Below, one piece after another: positions 45,261 through 56,116 of a stretch of DNA of 64,000 nucleotides; the first letter of the stretch is position 1, and each line of letters opens with the position of its first letter. Origin of the DNA: Glycine soja (lineage: Eukaryota; Streptophyta; Magnoliopsida; Fabales; Fabaceae); assembly GCF_004193775.1 (NCBI RefSeq), contig NC_041007.1:29290850-29354849 (forward strand), given 5' to 3'. A program made the position numbers and the translations under genes. The notes below the pieces were generated by a model that worked only from the letters and a program-made list of their open reading frames with translations, did not search any database and had not been told where the DNA came from.

Positions 45261-47425
45261 GGGTACTAGTACCCTCACCTTCAGAGGGCTACATGCCCTC
45301 GCCTTCAGAGGACTACACGTCCTCGCCTTGAGAACTACACGTCCACACCTTCAGAGGGCTACACGCCCTCGCCTTCAGAGGACTGCACGTCCTGGCCTTC
45401 ATAGGACTGCACGTCCTTGCCTTCAGAGGACTATAAGTCCTCGCCTTCAGAAGGCTACATGCCCTAGCTTTCAGACGACTACACGTCCTCAGCTTCAGAG
45501 GACTAAACATCCTCACCTTCAGAGGACTACACGTCCTCACCTTCAAAGGACTACATGTCCTCGCCTTTAGAGGACTGCATGTCCTCGCCTTCAAAGGACT
45601 ACATGTCCTCACCTTTAAAGGACTACACGTACTCACCTTCAAAGGGCTACACGCCCTCACCTTCAGCAGACTACACGTCCTCCCCTACAGAGGACTACAC
45701 GTCCTCACCTTCAAAGGGCTACACGCCCTCGCCTTCATAGGGGTAAATGCCCTCACCTTCAGAGGACTACACGTCCTCGCCTTCAGAGGGCTACACGCCT
45801 TCACTTTCAGAGGACTACACGTCCTCACCTTCAAAGGACTACATGTCCTCGCCTTCAGAGGACTACATGTCCTCACCTTTAAAGGACTACACGTACTCAC
45901 CTTCAAAGGGCTACACGCCCTCACCTTCAGCGGACTACACGTCCTCGCTTTCAGAGGACTACACGTCCTCACCTTCAAAGGGCTACACGCCCTCGCCTTC
46001 ATAGGGCTAAATGCCCTCACCTTCAGAGGACTACACATCCTCTCCTTCAGAGGGCTACACACCCTCACCTTTAGAGGACTACGTGTCCTCAACTATAGAG
46101 GGCTACACACCATCGCCTTCAGAGGACTACACGTCCTCACCTAACAAAGGGCTACGCGCCCTCGCCTTCAGAGGACTACACATCCTTGCCTTTAGAGGGT
46201 TGCACGCCCTTGCCTTTAGAGGGCTAGACGCCCTCGCCTTCAGAGGGCTAAACGCCCTCGCCTTTAGAGGGCTGCACGCCCTCACCTTCAGAGGACTACA
46301 TGTCCTCAGCTTCAGAGGACTACATGTCCTCACCTTCAGAGGGCCACACGCCCTCACTTTCAGAGGACTACACGTCCCCGTAGTCCTCACCTTCAGAGGG
46401 CTACACGCCCTCACCTTCAGAGGACTACATGTCCTTGCCTTCAGAGGACTACACGTCCTCACCTTCAGAGGGCTACACGCCCTAGCCTTCGTAGGGCTAC
46501 ACGCCTTCACCTTCAGAGGACTACACGTCCTCGCCTTCAGAGAACTACATGTCCTCGCCTTCAAAGGGCTGCACGCCCTCTCCTTCAGAGGACTACATGT
46601 CCCCAGCTTCAGAGGACTACACGTCCTCACCTTCAGAGGGCCACACGCTCTCACTTTCAGAGGACTACACATCCTCGTAGTCCTCACCTTCAGAGGACTA
46701 CACGTCCTCACCGTCAGAGGGCTACACGCCCTCACCTTCAAAGGACTACATGTCCTCGCCTTCAGAGGACTACACGTCTTCACCTTCAGAGGGCTACACG
46801 CCCTCGCTTTCGTAGGGCTACACGCCTTCACCTTCAGAGGACTACACGTCCTCGCCTTCAGAGGACTACACGTCCTCACCTTCAAAGGACTACACGTCCT
46901 CAAATTCAAAGGGCTATACGTCCTCACCTTCAGAGGACTACACATCCTTACCTTCAAAGGACTACAGGTCCTCACCTTCAGAGGGCTACACGCCCTCACC
47001 TTTAGAGGACTACACGTCCTCGCCTTCAGAGGGCTACACGCTCTCGCCTTAAGAGGACTACACGTCCTCTACTTCAGAGGACTACACGTCCTCGCCTTCA
47101 GAGGACTACACGTCCTCACCTTCAAAGGGCTACACGCCCTCACTTTCAGAGGACTACACGTCATCACCTTTAGAGGACAACACGTCCTCACCTTCAGAGG
47201 ACTACACGTCCTCGCCTTCAGAGGACTACATGTCCTCACCTTGAGAGGGCTACACGCCCTCACCTTCAGAGGGCTACACGTTCTCACCGTCAGAGGGTTG
47301 CATGACCTCACCTTTAGAGGGTTGCACGCCCTCTCCTTTAGAGGACTACACGTCCTCACCTTCAGAGGGTTGCACGCCCTCGCCTTCAGAGGGCTCCACA
47401 TCTCCGCCTTCAGAGAACTCAAGGT
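45261..47425. repeat. 24-bp hairpin minisatellite, copy B (about 90 units)
   Basis: The array opens with the perfect palindrome GGGTACTAGTACCC (45261-45274). It continues as 24-bp units of the form (GAGGAC|GAGGGC)-TACAC/TACAT/TGCAC-(GTCCTC|GCCCTC) plus 'accttca'. The A-T type and G-C type are interspersed and the two arms of a unit usually agree. Two larger duplications of about 300 bp are visible around the phrase 'cacgtccccgtagtcctcac' (46373) and its counterpart (46670). Because the unit is 8 codons, long stop-free frames (up to 475 codons from 46011) arise on both strands; I do not regard them as genes. Confidence 0.95.
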
Positions 47426-47539
47426 CCTCCGCCCTTAATGCTTAATCGAGGCCTGCACTCCTGGGTTAGGGGCTAGTAGTTTGCTTTTATCAGTTCCTGG
47501 GCCACCCCTTGATATTGGAGGGTGACCAATTATGCGAGC

Positions 47540-48110
47540 ACAACCAGAGAGGGAGGCTATCGCACAACTACTATGCATATCGGGGCAAGATTGCACCAGT
47601 GTCGTTGCAAAGAGACGAGTGCGGATCATGCGCACCAACATGACCACTCTTACATAGATATGGATGATGTTGCTACTTAGCAACATTCTGCCCAGTGACT
47701 ACAATTCCGATCTTCCCCTACGAAAGTATCAGTTGGTCTGTGTCGTCATGACATAGGTAAGTATGCACTTCTCTTAACTGATTTTTGTGCCCGCAAGACA
47801 CCCAGTGGACCCAAAGAAGTCCAACAGGGTCTTGGGGTTTCTAGCTCTGATTATGGGCCTCTGTCAGTTCTATAGAGTGCCCGTCGCTCCTAGCAAGGTC
47901 ATCAGGCCCCCTACTAACCAAGCTTTCATCAAGAAGTACTGCGCCCCCAGACAGGCGCAGAGCAAGACACCATAGCAGCCTGGGGATGGCCGACAACGGG
48001 AAATAGACGCACTGCCGCCACCTCCAGAGCCCCTCAGCTCATCTACAAAGGCTGGAGCGTTGCCTACGACCTGTGGCCGATCAGCAGGCGACCAAGTCCA
48101 AAGCCAAAGG
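47540..48110 (+). pseudogene. 'Putative plant transposon protein' fragment, copy B
   Basis: This is the same set of segments as copy A: RVRIMRTNMTTLT at about 47620, then RHPVDPKKSNRVLGFLALIM, VIRPPTNQAFIKKYCAPRQA, and LPTTCGRSAGDQ-type tail sequence. Stops and small shifts are present. Its presence at the same place in both copies shows it belongs to this element family rather than being a later insertion. Confidence 0.6.
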
Positions 48111-48309
48111 TAAGCAAAAGTACTAGGTCCGTGACCGACAAGTCATCATGCATCCAGCTCAAGACGTTATAGAAGCGCTACTAGGAGGCAACCTAGTACC
48201 TTTTAAATTTTTGCTTGTTATTTGATCACCTTTGTTTCTCAAGTCATAGTAGGACACACCTAGTTGCTCATGATCCTAGGAATTTAAATAAAACAAGCAC
48301 AAGCTCGAA

Positions 48310-48406
48310 AGGTAGTCATACCTCACAAAATATATGTATGTGTGTTTAGGTAGCGAAAATACCTTAGATATGCATGTATGTAAATTAGGTAGCAAAAAAA
48401 TACCTC

Positions 48407-48446
<40 letters not shown>

Positions 48447-48530
48447 TAGGTAGCAAGATACCTTGGATACGTATGTATATAGCAAAAATACCTCACAAAA
48501 ATATACATGTTTAGGTAGCAAAATACCTCA
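48310..48530. repeat. AT-rich repeat with a (TA)n run, copy B
   Basis: A few units of the 'tttaggtagc…atacctca' repeat and a (TA) microsatellite at about 48411-48442. It corresponds to 36770-37100. Confidence 0.75.
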
Positions 48531-49800
48531 TGGTAAAAAAAACAAAAACAAACAAAAACAAAAATAAATCTTTTGGCTGAAAAGCCAGCACGCTTCTGAA
48601 AGGAAATAACTTCCAGCTTTTCTTTGAAAAAAGATTCACCGATTGAAACGAAGGGTTTTTTTTTTAAAAAAAAATGTGTATACAACTGAAGGGTGAATGC
48701 TGTGAAAATTTTCCCGAACACCCATAATGGACTCGGATGAATGCATGAATTGATAAAGGAGCATATTTTGGAAACACTGGGTTGACTTAAATAGGAAAAA
48801 ATGAATCCTGAGCCCTAGTGTCACATGACCCTAAAAACTTGATGCTTGAGTGTCCACATGGGTGCATGCATGACCAGTTTTGCATAAAACTTCATAATCA
48901 TCATTGTTGCATGTGTGCCATGGAAATAATATGGGACATCCCCTTTATCCCTGAACCGCTGGCCAAACCAACACTCTAACATATATCATGTCCAACCGTT
49001 CTACAAGCCTTGAGCCAAAATCCCAACTCACCGTAAACCTTGACCCAGGGTGAGAATGCCCATCCTTGCCCTCAGAAGAAAAAAAAAGGTTCCCGATCAA
49101 AGATTGAGATAAAGCAAAAGAAGAAAACTCCCAATCAAAGATTGGGAGAAAGCAAAAAAGAAAGAAAATTCTCGATAAAAAAAATCCGAAGAAAACAAAA
49201 CAAATATGCAGAAAGGTCTTTGGACCAGACAAATATATGAACAGTACAGAATTGTCACCACCAAATAAGGAAAGAAAGGAAACCACGACTTGAAGTGGTT
49301 CTCTCCCTTTGATTGTCAACCAAAAATCCTATGCGTCGATGGCTTTCTCGCCTCGCACTAAACAAAAACAGAAAAGGAAAAAGCCCAAACACTCAGAGCC
49401 AAATTCCTCACAAAAACACCATTCCCGAAAAATTCCTATTGATCCATGATCGCGCATGTAATCTTTGATTTGATATGAAATGATTTGCAAAATCAAGTCA
49501 TGACATATCTATGGTTCAAAATTAGGATAAAACACTTATTTGTGTGAGATTGATACACTTCGAGTGATTTTCTTCTATTTTGTTGGACCTAGTGTTTCCT
49601 CTAAATGGTCATATAGAAACGAAACGCTAACATCCAAAAACTCATTATGGTTATGAGAAAATTTCATCAGCATACTCTCCTTCCCCAATAGACACATTGT
49701 TTTTCATCAAAAAATCATATGTTGCTCTGATCAGTTGAAGGCTTTGTTTCTTTACTAAAGCATATTCACATTTTAGTGAAAAAACACCAAGACTATTTTA
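48531..49800 (+). other. Non-coding internal region, copy B
   Basis: This is collinear with 37100-38560 of copy A, including the short purine-rich repeat at 49080-49170. No coding domain is seen. Confidence 0.5.
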
Positions 49801-51100
49801 GTCTCACAAAGTCAAGAACTATGTAAGTCTGAGTTCCTCATCACAAATTGGGGATATGTAGGAGCAAAAGCCCTGCTTTTGTCGACCACCCCACCTTTTG
49901 TTACCGCGACCCGAGAGTCCTGTAGCATGCAGAGACACCTTACGATTATTCGCACCTCGTCATTCAGAGACCTCAAGTCCGATTGACAAGTAGAGACCAA
50001 TGTGGTCATCTACACCCTTTCTGGAGATGTCAGCATCTTCCGGTAGAGACTATTTTAGTCTCACACCACTTTCGCTAGAACTACATAGGTCTGAGTTCCT
50101 CATCACAATTTGAGGATACGTAGGAGCAAAAGCCTCGCTTTTGTCGACCACCCCACCTTTTGTTACCTTGACGAGTCCGGTGGCATGCGGAGACACCTTA
50201 AGGTTATCCGCACCTTGTCATTCGGAGACCCCAAGTTCGGTTGACAAGCAGAGACCAATGTGGTCATCTGCACCCTTTCCAAAGATGTCAGCATCTTCCG
50301 ATAGAGACTATTTTAGTCTCACACCACTTTTGCAAGAACTACGTAGGTCTGATTTCCTCATCGCAATTGAGGATACGTAGGAGCAAGAGCCTCACTTTTG
50401 TTGACCACCCCACCTTTTGCTATCGTGACCTGTGAGTCCGATGACATGCGGAGATTCCCAAGTGGTTATCCGCACAAATGATTTCTGTTGATCCTAACCC
50501 GTGAAGTTAGGTGGCAAGCGGAGATACCCAAGTGGTTATCCATATAAACACTCTTTCGCTATCCGTCAGACTCAGAGTCCGGTAGCATGCAGAGACTAAC
50601 ATCGTCTTCTGCACCCTTTGTCAATCAGGAGCAAACAAACCCGTTGACACGCGGAGACTTACGTCGTCTTCCACACCTTCGGTCATCCTGACCCGTGAAG
50701 TCAGGTGACGTACGGAGATACCTAAGCGGTTATCCGTACAAACGGTTTTTGTCATCCTGACCTGTGAAGTCAGGTGACATACGGAGATACCCAAGCGGTT
50801 ATCCATACAAACGGTTTCTGTCATCCTGACCCGTGAAGTCAGGTGACATTCAGAGATGCCCAAGTGGTTATCCGCACAAACGATTTTATTTAACCGTGAC
50901 CCGGGAAGTTAGGTGGCAAGCGGGGGTACCGTATGGTTATTCGCACCTTTCGTCAACCAGGAGCAAACGAGCCCGTTGACGTGCAGAGACTAACGTCGTC
51001 TTCTGCACCTTTTGTCATCCATGGACAGCGAGTCAGGTGGCAGGCGAAGATACCTTATGGTTTGTCCATACCTTTCGTCAACCGAGGCGAATGAGTTCGA
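49801..51100. repeat. Hairpin cassettes and degenerate hairpin repeats, copy B
   Basis: Cassettes at about 49810, 50080 and 50340 are followed by a run of units of about 60-65 bp. Each has two successive stems. Stem 1 is, for example, GTCATCCTGAC…GTCAGGTGAC (50691 onward), or CCTAAC…GTTAGG (50493-50512). Stem 2 is TACGGA…TCCGTA, GCGGA…TCCGC or GCAGA…TCTGC. These are relatives of the 127-bp array in copy A but far more diverged, so the arms have changed while pairing has largely been kept. Confidence 0.85.
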
Positions 51101-51402
51101 CAGTATCAGGATGATGTTGGTAGTCCGATTCTGATTATTCTAAAAAATTTTGCAGGTTTTTACTCTCGTCGTCCGAAGACATTCAAGCCCGATGACGCAC
51201 CAGATTCTTCTTTGCTAGGTGGGGACGATCAAGTTCGATAGCGTGGGGAAACGTCATGGTTATCCCACTTTATCGCTTTCAAGACACTGAAGTTTTGTTG
51301 ACGCTTCTGATGTCTTTTCTTTTCTTTCTGAATGACAGGTTCCGCTGGTTGGGATATTGATCGGCCAAATGATGTTCCGCTCGAACGAAATTAGTGTCTT
51401 AT

Positions 51403-51450
51403 CTTTACTTCGCTTTTATCTCCAATAAAAGATAAGTAAAGAGGGGCAAC
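51403..51450 (+). promoter_or_regulatory. Polypurine tract with adjoining stem-loop, copy B
   Basis: CTTTACTT and TTTTAT (51403-51419) pair with ATAAAA and AAGTAAAG (51425-51441), followed by AGGGGCAAC up to the LTR start at 51451. The internal-loop bases differ from copy A (cgc/gat against tcc/gac) but both stems are unchanged. Confidence 0.8.
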
Positions 51451-52980
51451 TGTTATACCCTAATTTCGTTCGGGGACCATTGTTTGGTGGCATGCAACCT
51501 TTGCTTGACCGCTTCAAGGTACTTAACACCCGTCGTTAGGTAATTTGTAAAGTTTCGCGACATTCCGGAAGGAAAAAGAGCGTTGTTGCGTAATCCATAA
51601 AGTTTCGCAATGTTCCAGAAGTCAAAAAGAGCATCGTGGCGTAATCCGTAAAGTTTCGCAACATTCTGGAAAGAAAATGGGTGTCGTTACGTAATCCATA
51701 AAAAGTTCTGTAACGTTTCGGAAAGGAATCAGCAAAAAAACACAAAAGGGGGATGTATTTAGTAAAAAGGGGGTGCAAATAGAAACCAGGCCCTCTTGGC
51801 CTTCCAAGGGGTTCCAACAGAAGGCGGTAAATTGTTCAGCCCTTCTGTTATTTGAGGATTCTCTCGAAATTAGTGAGGAAAAAAATTTCCGTGAAAAAAA
51901 ACCAAGCCGAGGTGCTTCTGTAACGCTTCTGAGATGTTTCCGTGAGCGATTTCGTGAAGATTCTTCACTATTCTTCATCGTTCTTCGTCGTTCTTCGGTC
52001 TTCAACTGATAAGTTTCTGAAATCGAATCTTTCAATTCATTCTATGCACCTTTAGTGGTCCCCACTTTTTTCGCATACTTTTATTTTCATTTCGTTTGTT
52101 TTATGTACCCTTTTTTTAACGTGCTTTAACCATTTATTTAAGCCGTTTTCTCACCTAATAAATAATAAAATGAATTTTAACCGATCATTTGAGTTGTAAT
52201 ATCGTTTAATTACTGTTAAAATAAAATCCAACCGATTGTTCACGTTGTAACCACGGTTAAACCAAAAAAAGGTAAAATAATAATAAAATAATCAAAATAT
52301 CTTGAAAATTTATAATAAAATAATCAAAATATCTTTGAATAAAATAATCAAAAAAATCAATCAGACGTTTTTCTTTGGAAGTTTCCTTGAATGAATTAAC
52401 TAATAACCAAAATGAAACTAAGGCTAAAATCAACTCACAAATCAAGCTTCGTCCGCAAAAGTCACTCAAAACCATTTCAAGGTCCAATGCCTTAAACGAT
52501 CCTCTTTGCTTTTATCGGTTAACATGGACCGTTCAAAATCATAAAATCAACCCATAACTTTACCGCTTTTGCAAAGAACTACGTAGGTCTGATTTTCTCA
52601 TCGCAATTGAGGATACGTAGGAGCGAGGAAAACACCCTTGTCGACCACAAAAAGATAAAAAAATACAAAAAAAAACACAAAAAGCATAAAAACACAAAAA
52701 GACATAAAAAAATGGAAAATAAAACATTTTGAAGTCATATTTGCACACTTGATTAAAGGCTGTCGTCCTTTGTGACGGACGCGTTGGGTGCTAATACCTT
52801 CTCCGTGCGTAAAAACAACTCCCGAACCTTTCACGATTAAAGTTCGTAGACCACACCTTTCCGGTTTTTCCAATGTTTTCCTCGAATAAACGTTGGTGGG
52901 GACTCCACGCATTTTCCTTTCGTGGAAGACGCACCCGTGAGCCCCCGCGTCGCCCACCTGCCGAAGGGTAGGTTGTGACA
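51451..52980 (+). mobile_element. LTR of the Ogre-like element (LTR D2)
   Basis: It starts TGTTATACCCTAATTTCG and ends GTAGGTTGTGACA (1530 bp). It is collinear with D1 but shorter, lacking several hundred bases in the middle including the TATA-containing segment, and visibly diverged. It has one hairpin cassette at about 52577 whose stem differs from the internal version. Copia sequence resumes right after it. Confidence 0.85.
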
Positions 52981-53372
52981 CATCCAAATACTGAAGTTAA
53001 ATTGGAAGCCTCCTATATTTGCAGCCACACGGCCTGACATAATGTATGCTACAAGTCTTCTATCAAGATTCATGCAAAGCCCAAGTCAAATACACTTTGG
53101 AGCAGGAAAAAGAATTTTGAGGTATCTACAAGGAACAAAAGAGTTCAGTATATGGTATACTACCGAAACCAACTTTGAATTACTTGGTTACACCGACAGT
53201 GATTGGGCAAGTTCGGCAGATGACATGAATAGTACCTCTTGCTATGCTTTCTCACTAGGATCAGGAATGTTCTCTTGGGCGCGAAGAAGCAAGCTACAGT
53301 AGCACAATCAACAGCAGAAGCAGAGTACGTGGCAGCTGCTGAAGCAACGGGTCAAGCTATATGGCTTTGTAG
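52981..53372 (+). pseudogene. Ty1/copia pol: RNase H part, left copy
   Basis: This continues the copia gene cut at 25667: a IGSLLYL-like segment with a 1-bp deletion, then [47 protein letters not shown], and after another 1-bp deletion (near 53281) [19 protein letters not shown] and AIWLCR. The YTDSDW motif is the RNase H block of copia elements. It ends at the truncated Athila LTR. Confidence 0.92.
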
Positions 53373-54432
53373 GCCATACCCGAATCAAATAAACATTAAA
53401 AATGTAGTATCTAGGAAGTGATCCTAGGTCGTCTCCCAACGAGCGATGGTCAACCAAACGTTCATGACAGATTGTAATAAAACAGTAACGAATTGGGGGA
53501 GGGGGGGTTATTTATTTTTGTAAATTAAACAGCAAGTAAATTTCAATTATAAAATATCAGAATTAAAACACGTTGTTTCCCCTTGATTCATAAGCAAGTC
53601 TCTTATCCTAGGTTACGAGGATTTATCCTTTATCAGTTCAACCACTTAATCCAACCCTAAATTAAATTACTAAGCGAAATTTAACATAAGGCATTCATTA
53701 TGTGATTAAGCAACACATACACCAATTAATCATGAACGAAACTGATCATTAAGCATGAACGTAAATTAAGCGCAGAGACAATTAATCAAGCACTAAGCAT
53801 GCATGGATTAATAGCAACAAATACAGAGTGATTGGTGAAGAGGAAAAACTAAGCAGAATGCAATAGTAATAATAAAACCTCAAAGAGAGCTGTGCTTGAT
53901 CCTCAAGAGAAAACAACGCTAGAGACTTAGCCTTCCATTAATCAATAGCAAACGAAATTGTAGTAGAAAACTAGAATTATTCTCCAAAACAAAAAAACTA
54001 AAACGAGAGAGAGAGGGAGAGAGAGAGAGAGCTTAAAACTAGAACCTTGGTGTTGTTATATAGTTCTTAGCCCCAAAGCTTACAAATCTGTTTTAAGTCC
54101 AAGCCCATAAATAAAATAAAATCTAGATAAGATAAGATAAGATAAAATCTAGATGAAATAATATCTAGATGAAATAAAGTCTAGATAAGATAAGATAAGA
54201 TCTAGATAAAATAATATCTAGATGAGATAAAATCTAGATATGATAAGATAAAATCTAGATGAAATAATATCTAGATGAGATAAAATCTAGATAAGATAAG
54301 ATTTGGTAGAATAAAATTGTTTGCTCTCTTCAAGTCCAAGCCCAATTCCGGATTCAAGCCCAATTACTTATAATTCTCCTGAAATTAAATTAAAAACACA
54401 AAATTAATCCAGTAGGCCCAAATGATACATCA
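53371..54432 (-). mobile_element. 3' LTR of the outer Athila element
   Basis: It matches the LTR at 62675-63835 on the minus strand, including the 'ggaagtgatcctagg' region, a (GA)n tract (54004-54031) and the 'atctagat' minisatellite (54120-54300). About 7 bp are missing at its left tip (TGATCGA is replaced by copia bases). Roughly 100 bp near the other end are deleted, since 'aatgata' runs straight into CATCA. A polypurine tract (minus strand GTGAGGGGATT) follows at 54433-54444. Confidence 0.85.
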
Positions 54433-56116
54433 AATCCCCTCACACTTAGCCTTTTGCACTCCTGGGCAAAATCAAAAAACAAAGCAAGGGACAAATCCAG
54501 AGACATTAAAGAGAAACAAACAGACACAATAACAATTACATATTTCTCAATGAATCTCAAGGAATGAAAAGAATGGGTAACATGCAACACGTAAAGAGTT
54601 AAAGAGTCAAGGCCGTCATGAAAATCATCCAAGCATCTCAAACATGGCAAGATAGTAAATCAGCTCAAGAATGAAAAGTGATAAAGCCTCACAAGATATG
54701 CACTCTATCCCTCAAGTGTCTAGGCTACTGTTTACTTTCAGAGCACCCATGAAAACAAACACCACATAGACTTGGCAAAACTCTAAAATTGACAAACACA
54801 TCACAAGCACATGCACATGAGGATCAAAAGGTCTTTTAAGGTTGTAATGGGGCCAAGGACAAGGTAGATGAAAGTATGGGATGGTAGCTAAAACCCAAAG
54901 AAATAGAGGAGCAATGGGGAATAAGTGGGAAGTAAGAAAAAGTAATAAACCCCAAAACCAAAATTACAAATTAAGCTCTAAAAAGTAACCCAAAACAAAA
55001 TCAACCGAGTCCTCAAACCAATTCAAGTCTTCAAACCAAGACCTCATTTATTCAGCCTCATTCTTTTTCTATATTTTTTTAATTTTTTTTCAATTTTTTT
55101 TTAACGTGAATAGTAGCAATTGAAAGTATTTGAAAAATAAAGCAACAATTAGGCAATATATGTATATACATCAAGCATGGCCAACAAAAACATATCATCC
55201 AATGAAACATACCCCCCCCCCCTTCACACTTATTCCCTAAACAATTCCAAATCTCCAAAATTCCTTAAGGGTAGGGTGAAATCATGGTTTTTCACTTAAG
55301 GCTTGTAATGAGCTTCAAAACAAAGAAAGGGGAACATAGGCTCAAAGGGGCTATCAAAGGAATTAATTCAAGGTAGGCTCATTTGGCTAAAGGCTTATAA
55401 GAACAAAATGCCTAAATCATCTCCCAACATGCATGTGAAGCAAGAAGTATCAACAAGAGTAAAGCCAAGGCTATTGTGCAAGCAATCAATGGGGCAAAAC
55501 ACACCAAATAAAATAGATGATGATGGCTCAAATTCTCACCGAGGGTAAATCTATCACTTTCAATTCGAGCTTTCAAAACTAACTTGACATGTAGAGAAAA
55601 ACAAGGATTCAATTCACAAATTGCCAAGAAACTCCTATTTAAAAAACAATTACCCATTACCTGTACATAACCTATAATTCAAAGAGAACATGCAATGTTG
55701 TACACAAAACATAAAACCAAAATAACAAAATTAACCTAGAAAACCTAAGAAAATTAAACTAGAAAACCCCAAAGAAAGAACAATCTCCCCCCCCCCCACA
55801 CTTAAACAACACATTATCCTCAATGTAGCACAATCATAAGATCAAGAACAATCAAAACAATCAATAAATTTGGACAAGTGCAATAAAAGTAAAGAAGGAA
55901 ACAGAAAAACAAAAATCCCTAAGTCATGGCGGAAGAGAAGTAAGGTGAAGTAAGGAGGTCTCTTCCACCACTACATCCACTAAGGAGGGATTTGTGAGGA
56001 ATGGTTTCAGCCAGTGTCAATTGACCTTGAAGCTCTTATCTGTGGACTCACTTTTGATCTCAACTTAAGGCAATCAAAAGCCTCTTTGCATTGGTCATCA
56101 AAATCAAACTCCACCT
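54433..56116 (-). mobile_element. Athila 3' non-coding region and RNase H scrap
   Basis: On the minus strand, a few codons continuing pol (EFDFDDQCKEAFDCLK, about 56058-56112) run into non-coding sequence. Integrase and most of RNase H are deleted. A T/G phrase with 'acattgaggataatgtg' and a run of 11 G (55786-55796) looks like the conserved Athila sequence downstream of pol. The remaining 1.3 kb has no coding capacity. Confidence 0.7.

Noticed and set aside
46011..47438. 475-codon ORF of repeated FRGLHALT-type octapeptides (and 290-codon ORF on the other strand)
   Set aside because: The 24-bp repeat is exactly eight codons, so stop-free frames arise on both strands automatically. There is no promoter, start context or non-repeat domain.
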